Below, in pieces: positions 60,325 through 64,000 of a stretch of DNA of 64,000 nt. The DNA is from G963662905 sp963676415 (GTDB taxonomy: Bacteria > Bacteroidota > Bacteroidia > Bacteroidales > WRLA01): contig OY781097.1 in assembly GCA_963676415.1 (NCBI GenBank), positions 3,534,001-3,598,000 of the forward strand, written 5' to 3'. The notes under the pieces are model-generated. The model was not told where the DNA came from. It was given only the letters and a program-made list of their open reading frames with translations, and ran no database searches. Each line of letters begins with the position of its first letter. Position 1 is the first letter of the stretch. The translations under genes and the position numbers were made by a program.

Positions 60325-60332
60325 TACCTTTG
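60325..60332 (+). promoter_or_regulatory. -7 element of Sua5/YrdC gene
   Basis: TACCTTTG matches TAnnTTTG and lies 11 bp before the first ATG (60343), or 23-29 bp before ATG 60355 and 60361, which would leave a more usual leader. The expected -33 position is inside the array. Confidence 0.55.
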
Positions 60333-60342
60333 TCCCAGCTAA

Positions 60343-60975
60343 ATGAGCTTTATTATGTTAATGAAAATTTATCCCGAAAATCCAAATCCACGATTCGTGC
60401 ATCAAGTGGTTGAATGTCTGCGCAATGGCGGCGTAATTATTTATCCAACCGACACAATTTATGGTATTGGCTGCGATATTACCCAGCCTAAAGCTGTGGA
60501 ACGTGTGGCGCGCATCAGGGGAATTAAGCTGCAAAAAGCGAATTTTTCCTTTATTTGTCACGACCTCTCGCAATTATCAGATTTTACCAAGCCGCTGCCC
60601 AATAATATTTTTAAAATGATGAAAAGGGTGCTCCCCGGGCCTTATACATTCATCCTGAATGCAAACAATAATGTCCCGCGTTTGGTGCAGTCTAAAAAGA
60701 AAACTGTGGGTATCCGTGTGCCCGACAACAATATCATCCGCACATTGGTCGAAGAACTGGGCAATCCGGTTATGTCCACCTCGGTGCACGATGACGATGA
60801 AATTATTGAATATACAACCGATCCGGAACTGATTTATGAAAAATACGGCGATTTGGTGGATATGGTGATTGACGGCGGCTATGGCGATAATGTGCCTTCA
60901 ACGGTTATTGATTGCACATCAGACGAACCGGAAATTATACGAGAAGGCAAGGGTGCTGTTGACGATATTTGGTAA
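60343..60975 (+). CDS. Threonylcarbamoyl-AMP synthase family protein (Sua5/YciO/YrdC)
   Basis: The 210-residue protein has the YrdC fold motifs: GGVIIYPTDTIYGIGCDITQPKAVERVARIRG, NFSFICHDLSQLSDF, RVLPGPYTFIL, KKTVGIRVPDNNIIRTLVEELGNPVMSTS and VPSTVIDCTSDEPEIIREGKG. It belongs to the family that makes L-threonylcarbamoyl-AMP for t6A tRNA modification. The length is that of the short YciO-like branch, so TsaC activity is likely but not certain. The true start is probably ATG 60355 or 60361, given the promoter position. Confidence 0.88.
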   Translation: MSFIMLMKIYPENPNPRFVHQVVECLRNGGVIIYPTDTIYGIGCDITQPKAVERVARIRGIKLQKANFSFICHDLSQLSDFTKPLPNNIFKMMKRVLPGPYTFILNANNNVPRLVQSKKKTVGIRVPDNNIIRTLVEELGNPVMSTSVHDDDEIIEYTTDPELIYEKYGDLVDMVIDGGYGDNVPSTVIDCTSDEPEIIREGKGAVDDIW

Positions 60976-60992
60976 AATAGCAGTTTATTGAA

Positions 60993-61319
60993 ATGAAGAA
61001 GGCCAATTTTTTTGATTTTGCGCATCTCGAAGGCAGGCGCACCGAGCAAATTGAACTGCTGACGGAGCAGGAAAGTGCTTTTATTGAACGTATTGTAAGT
61101 AATGGGCAGGCCAGTCCCGAAGGATTCTGGTATCAACAGGATACTGATGAATGGGTGATGCTGGCACAGGGAACGGCGCGGATTTCTTTTGAAAAGGATG
61201 ATGATGTATTTCTGGAAAAAGGAGATTTTCTGTTTATCCCGGCAGGTAAAAAGCATAGGGTAGAGGAGGTTTCTGCCGATGAAAATGCTGTTTGGCTGGC
61301 AGTTCATTTGAAGAAATGA
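60993..61319 (+). CDS. Cupin-domain protein
   Basis: The 108-residue protein has a single cupin barrel: FWYQQDTDEWVMLAQGTARISFE (motif 1, E rather than the full His-x-His set) and FLEKGDFLFIPAGKKHRVEEV (motif 2 with GD, P and His). Only part of the usual metal ligands is visible. It is 18 bp behind the Sua5/YrdC gene and probably co-transcribed. The substrate is unknown. Confidence 0.85.
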   Translation: MKKANFFDFAHLEGRRTEQIELLTEQESAFIERIVSNGQASPEGFWYQQDTDEWVMLAQGTARISFEKDDDVFLEKGDFLFIPAGKKHRVEEVSADENAVWLAVHLKK

Positions 61320-61379
61320 GTTTTATTTCCTTGATTTTCAGTTTGTAATAAATAAATTCCGAAAAAACGACTAAAATCC

Positions 61380-61410
61380 TTGTGAGTTTAGAAAACTAAT
61401 TCTACTTTTG
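61380..61410 (+). promoter_or_regulatory. Promoter of first tRNA-Lys
   Basis: TTG (61380-61382), a 20-nt spacer, then TACTTTTG (61403-61410) fit the Bacteroidota consensus. The following GCACTCCCGTTTGGG is identical to the leader of the second tRNA-Lys. Confidence 0.75.
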
Positions 61411-61446
61411 CACTCCCGTTTGGGAAAAGAATGTACAGGCATTTTT

Positions 61447-61519
61447 GATTCCGTAGCTCAGCAGGTAGAGCATCTCCCTTTTAAGGAGAGGGTCCAGGGT
61501 TCGAGCCCCTGCGGGATCA
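61447..61519 (+). tRNA. tRNA-Lys (anticodon TTT)
   Basis: The sequence begins GATTCCGTAGCTCAGCAGG and the acceptor closes CGGGATC plus discriminator A. The anticodon stem TCTCC/GGAGA carries loop CTTTTAA, and the T-arm is GTTCGAGCC. 73 nt; CCA is not encoded. Confidence 0.97.
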
Positions 61520-61520
61520 C

Positions 61521-61555
61521 AAAAAAACCGGTTTCCTTTGAAATCGGTTTTTTTG
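61521..61555 (+). terminator. Terminator after first tRNA-Lys
   Basis: AACCGGTTTC pairs imperfectly with GAAATCGGTT around a short loop, followed by a run of seven T. Confidence 0.8.
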
Positions 61556-61649
61556 TTTTATTGTGCTCTTTTGGTAATTTAACGAAGGCTTAAACTTTAA
61601 TTAATGTTGGTTTTTCCCGGGTTTTGGCAAAAAACATTTGGTATTTTAA

Positions 61650-61676
61650 AAATGACTTTCTAATTTTGCACTCCCG
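61650..61676 (+). promoter_or_regulatory. Promoter of second tRNA-Lys
   Basis: TTTGG near 61638-61642, about 20 nt, then TAATTTTG (about 61662-61669) followed by GCACTCCCGTTTGGG. This is the same arrangement as for the first tRNA-Lys. Confidence 0.65.
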
Positions 61677-61704
61677 TTTGGGGTGACAACGTACAAACGA
61701 TAAT

Positions 61705-61777
61705 GATTCCGTAGCTCAGCAGGTAGAGCATCTCCCTTTTAAGGAGAGGGTCCAGGGTTCGAGCCCCTGCGGGATCA
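61705..61777 (+). tRNA. tRNA-Lys (anticodon TTT), second copy
   Basis: The 73-nt sequence is identical to the tRNA at 61447-61519, including anticodon loop CTTTTAA. The offset between copies is 258 bp and the leader GCACTCCCGTTTGGG is shared, so this is a tandem duplication whose spacers have diverged. Confidence 0.97.
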
Positions 61778-61778
61778 C

Positions 61779-61813
61779 AAAGCCCGGTTTCTTTTTGAAG
61801 CCGGGCTTTTTTT
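61779..61813 (+). terminator. Terminator after second tRNA-Lys
   Basis: AAGCCCGG and CCGGGCTT pair perfectly around a 13-nt loop, followed by a T-run. Confidence 0.9.
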
Positions 61814-61825
61814 GTTCATTAAAAC

Positions 61826-61855
61826 TTGCTAAGCGTTTGTGAATTTCTAATTTTG
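61826..61855 (+). promoter_or_regulatory. Promoter of the methyltransferase gene
   Basis: TTG (61826-61828), a 19-nt spacer and TAATTTTG (61848-61855) fit the consensus well; ATG is 23 bp downstream. Confidence 0.7.
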
Positions 61856-61877
61856 TACTTTCGGAAAATGTGGTATT

Positions 61878-62756
61878 ATGAATGAACTTCGGAAGCATAT
61901 TGATAATCAGCTGAAATCAAGCAGGGGCAAAAATGTTTGCATTCCTCCTGAACAGGCCAAACTCGAGTTTCTGGATCATACAGATTATCTGATAAAAAAC
62001 CTGGAAAGCATTAAACCGCAGCAAATCGAGGAGCTGATTTCCTATACAACGGATAAGGCAATAGAAGAATTTTGCCGGCTGAATCAATATTATGTGTTCG
62101 ATCATGGCGCGAAACATGAGCTGAAGCAGATTTACCGGACCTTGTTCCAAAAATTATCATCAAATCCTGATGATCTGGAGTATATAGCGGCGGAGCATTA
62201 TGGGAATTTACGTTCCTTCCTCTTGAGGACCAATCCCTTGGCACAACAGTATGTTAATGGCAATGTGAAAATTGAGGCCGTGGCCTGTTCCGAATATCCT
62301 GCTACAATGCAATTATCCTTGCTGAATATTAATCCCGATGAGCTTATGGAGCCTGTGCTTGATATTGGATGCGGAAAAGAAGCAAGGCTGCTGAAGTACC
62401 TGCAAAAGGCAGGATTAAAGGTCTTTGGAATTGACCGCTTTGTTGATGGGCATGAAAATTGCCTGCGACGTGATTGGTTTGAAGTGCATCTGCCACCGGC
62501 AAGCTTTGGAACCATAATCAGTAACCTGGGTTTTTCCAATCAATTCCGTCATCATCACCTGCTCAATGATGGCCGCTACATCCGCTATGCGCAAAAATAT
62601 ATGGAAATACTTGCTTCCCTGAAAGAAGGTGGGTGTTTCTTCTACGCGCCCGGCCTGCCGTTTATTGAGTGCTATCTCGACAGTAATGAGTATCGTGTTG
62701 AAGAATATGAAATTGAAAATACAGATTATACAGCAATAAAAATTACAAGGATATAA
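61878..62756 (+). CDS. SAM-dependent methyltransferase-like protein
   Basis: The 292-residue protein has an N-terminal helical part (1-150, unknown), then a Rossmann-type methyltransferase core: EPVLDIGCGKEARLLKYLQKAGLKVFGIDRFV (about 157-188, the SAM glycine motif and acidic residue) and FGTIISNLGFSNQFRHHHL at motif IV. LKEGGCFFYAPGLPFIECYL follows. The substrate is unknown. It has its own promoter. Confidence 0.85.
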   Translation: MNELRKHIDNQLKSSRGKNVCIPPEQAKLEFLDHTDYLIKNLESIKPQQIEELISYTTDKAIEEFCRLNQYYVFDHGAKHELKQIYRTLFQKLSSNPDDLEYIAAEHYGNLRSFLLRTNPLAQQYVNGNVKIEAVACSEYPATMQLSLLNINPDELMEPVLDIGCGKEARLLKYLQKAGLKVFGIDRFVDGHENCLRRDWFEVHLPPASFGTIISNLGFSNQFRHHHLLNDGRYIRYAQKYMEILASLKEGGCFFYAPGLPFIECYLDSNEYRVEEYEIENTDYTAIKITRI

Positions 62757-63027
62757 ATCATCGGAATTGAAAAGCAAGGCGCGAAACCATATGGCTTAGC
62801 TGGGAAAATGGGGGGCATAATGAATAAGGCAGGTTAAGTTTAAGAAAGGCTGGATTATAGTAAAGGCTGAAAAGGATATAGCTATGGAGAAATAAAGAAG
62901 TTTTTGTGCTTATGCCCAAAATAATTCTGAAAATTGATTTACTCTCTGTGGAAATCAATGGAGTATCCCTTAATGAGTACAGTAGCGTAAATTTGCTCTT
63001 CTGAAAATCGTGTAGATGTTTTCTTTA

Positions 63028-63810
63028 TCAAGCCAATAAGCCTACTTTTCCGGCATAGCGCACTGCTTCTGCTGTATTGTTTACCTTCATTTTTTCTATG
63101 ATCCGCTGGCGGTGTGTATTTACCGTATGCGTGCTGATGCATAGTTCGTCTGCGATCTGCTTGCTGGCTTTTCCATCCGCAATAAGGCCGAGGATTTCTT
63201 TTTCCCTTTTGCTGAGCTTGGGCTTGTTTTCAGCTTCAAAAGGTATTTTATAAACTTCACCGCTGTTCAAATTAACCACACGGGCGCGGCAGGGCGTATC
63301 AAGGTCTTCTTCAGGGCTTAAGTCCATAATGCTCAATGCCAGCCAGGGATTTCCTGCTTTATCAAGTTCAATAACAATATGTTGCTCGATTACTCGGGTG
63401 TATCTGCCATTCTTCTTTTTTATTCGGTAATCAGTGATGTATTTGTAATCTTTCAGTTCTTCCCTGTTTTTCATAGGCATGTTCAGTCCAAAACGGAAAA
63501 AACGGACGCCAAAATAATAAAGCATCCCGATGTCTTCCGGATGAACGAGGCTAACTAAATGCAGTTTCGGGTCTCGTAGAAAAGTATCCGAGCCATAGCC
63601 CAAAATGCATTCATACTGCGATAAAATATATACATGCTCTTTCTTGTACAAATCAAATATCGCTATTGACCCGTTTTTCATTACATGGATATTTGCCAGC
63701 TGGCGGATGTGGTCATGTAATAGGGAATAATCCAGGTCTTCTATATTAAAATGTTGAATGTCAAAAAGTTCTTGATATTCCTTGAATGTTTTTTCCTGAA
63801 AATTGCTCAT
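63028..63810 (-). CDS. LuxR-family transcriptional regulator with PAS-like sensor region
   Basis: The 260-residue protein has an N-terminal region of about 180 residues with PAS-like features (YILSQYECILGYGSDTFLRDPKLHLVSLVHPED, RIKKKNGRYTRVIEQHIVI). A C-terminal LuxR helix-turn-helix follows (KPKLSKREKEILGLIADGKASKQIADELCISTHTVNTHRQRIIEKM, about 197-242). It probably senses a small molecule or redox state and binds DNA. A 14-bp inverted repeat, ACTGAT-TT-ATCAGT, at 63818-63831 is 8 bp before its start and may be an operator. Confidence 0.88.
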   Translation of the reverse strand: MSNFQEKTFKEYQELFDIQHFNIEDLDYSLLHDHIRQLANIHVMKNGSIAIFDLYKKEHVYILSQYECILGYGSDTFLRDPKLHLVSLVHPEDIGMLYYFGVRFFRFGLNMPMKNREELKDYKYITDYRIKKKNGRYTRVIEQHIVIELDKAGNPWLALSIMDLSPEEDLDTPCRARVVNLNSGEVYKIPFEAENKPKLSKREKEILGLIADGKASKQIADELCISTHTVNTHRQRIIEKMKVNNTAEAVRYAGKVGLLA

Positions 63811-63817
63811 AAAAATT

Positions 63818-63831
63818 ACTGATTTATCAGT
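63818..63831. promoter_or_regulatory. Candidate operator, 14-bp inverted repeat
   Basis: ACTGAT and ATCAGT flank a TT centre, in the 113-bp gap between the divergent LuxR-type gene and the gene at 63924. The position fits autoregulation, but a short palindrome in AT-rich DNA can arise by chance. Confidence 0.35.
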
Positions 63832-63923
63832 ATTGTTTGCTTTTAGGTTCCTGCTGATTTTTGCATTCTAAAACAAAGGGATTCCTTAAACAAAGGAAGA
63901 CTTTACCAAAACACAAAGTTACG

Positions 63924-64000
63924 ATGAGAACAAAGGTATTGATTTTCTTGATGGTTACGATGCCATTTTGGGTTTTTAGTCAGCATATTACTCAAACTGT
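63924..64000 (+). CDS. 5' end of a secreted protein
   Basis: ATG at 63924 opens a frame that reaches the window edge (25 codons). MRTKVLIFLMVTMPFWVFSQ is a typical signal peptide ending at a Bacteroidota-like SQ cleavage site, and the mature part begins HITQT. The product cannot be named. It is divergent from the LuxR-type gene. Confidence 0.6.
   Translation, partial: MRTKVLIFLMVTMPFWVFSQHITQT

Noticed and set aside
61716..61898. 60-codon minus-strand frame over the second tRNA-Lys
   Set aside because: It overlaps a certain tRNA and its terminator on the opposite strand.

Overview
The window comes from a member of the Bacteroidota. The signs are Por-type (T9SS) C-terminal sorting domains, a carboxypeptidase-regulatory-domain TonB receptor, a LytTR/His-kinase pair, the GYDIA-type GHMP kinase of the Bacteroidota mevalonate operon, and promoters of the TTTG-N19-TAnnTTTG type in front of tRNAs and genes. 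I cannot assign a genus. No transposase, integrase, phage gene, rRNA or CRISPR array is visible.

Layout. 1-1.35 kb: tail of a T9SS-sorted protein and a frameshifted T9SS-sorted protein. 1.7-1.9 kb: tRNA-Leu(CAG). 1.9-7.2 kb: leftward mevalonate operon (HMG-CoA reductase, GYDIA GHMP kinase, diphosphomevalonate decarboxylase, mevalonate kinase, UbiA prenyltransferase). 7.4-12.4 kb: leftward response regulator/histidine kinase, TPR-like protein, TonB-dependent receptor. 12.9-45.5 kb: a long rightward surface-polysaccharide locus. It opens with a winged-helix regulator, then nucleotide-sugar genes (UDP-HexNAc epimerase and dehydrogenase, GDP-mannose dehydratase, GDP-fucose synthase). An AT-rich core follows with flippase, sulfotransferase, NeuB/NeuC/NeuA, glycosyltransferases, acyltransferases and a polymerase. 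It ends with a bi-domain dehydrogenase, a VpsJ-like protein, two DUF354 proteins, a fused sugar amidotransferase, WecB and a polysaccharide deacetylase. 47.9-52 kb: leftward four-gene envelope cluster containing what look like the two halves of a YjbH protein. 53-57.3 kb: two AAA/DUF4143-type ATPases, a four-helix-bundle protein and a broken toxin-antitoxin pair. 58-61.3 kb: polyprenyl-phosphate sugar transferase, Sua5/YrdC and a cupin. 61.4-64 kb: two tRNA-Lys, a methyltransferase, a LuxR-type regulator and the start of a secreted protein.

How the genes work together. The polysaccharide genes predict a surface glycan containing fucose, an N-acetylhexosaminuronic acid and a sialic-acid-type nonulosonate, decorated with sulfate and acyl groups and perhaps an amidine/amide. 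The sugar transferase at 58 kb probably starts the chain, and the flippase and polymerase at 22-32 kb complete it. No Wza- or Wzc-type export protein is in the window; the YjbH-like cluster may be the outer-membrane partner.

The most unusual aspect is the intergenic DNA. Nearly every gap from 9 to 16 kb and from 45 to 60 kb is built of low-complexity repeat families with 8-15 bp sub-units, often arranged as imperfect palindromes. Small orphan genes (GxxExxY x2, four-helix-bundle x2, GIY-YIG, an AbiEii pair) are each bracketed by copies of one repeat family. One family has expanded in frame inside the deacetylase gene. This repeat-and-orphan-gene arrangement is my candidate for an undescribed system; its mobility is inference only.
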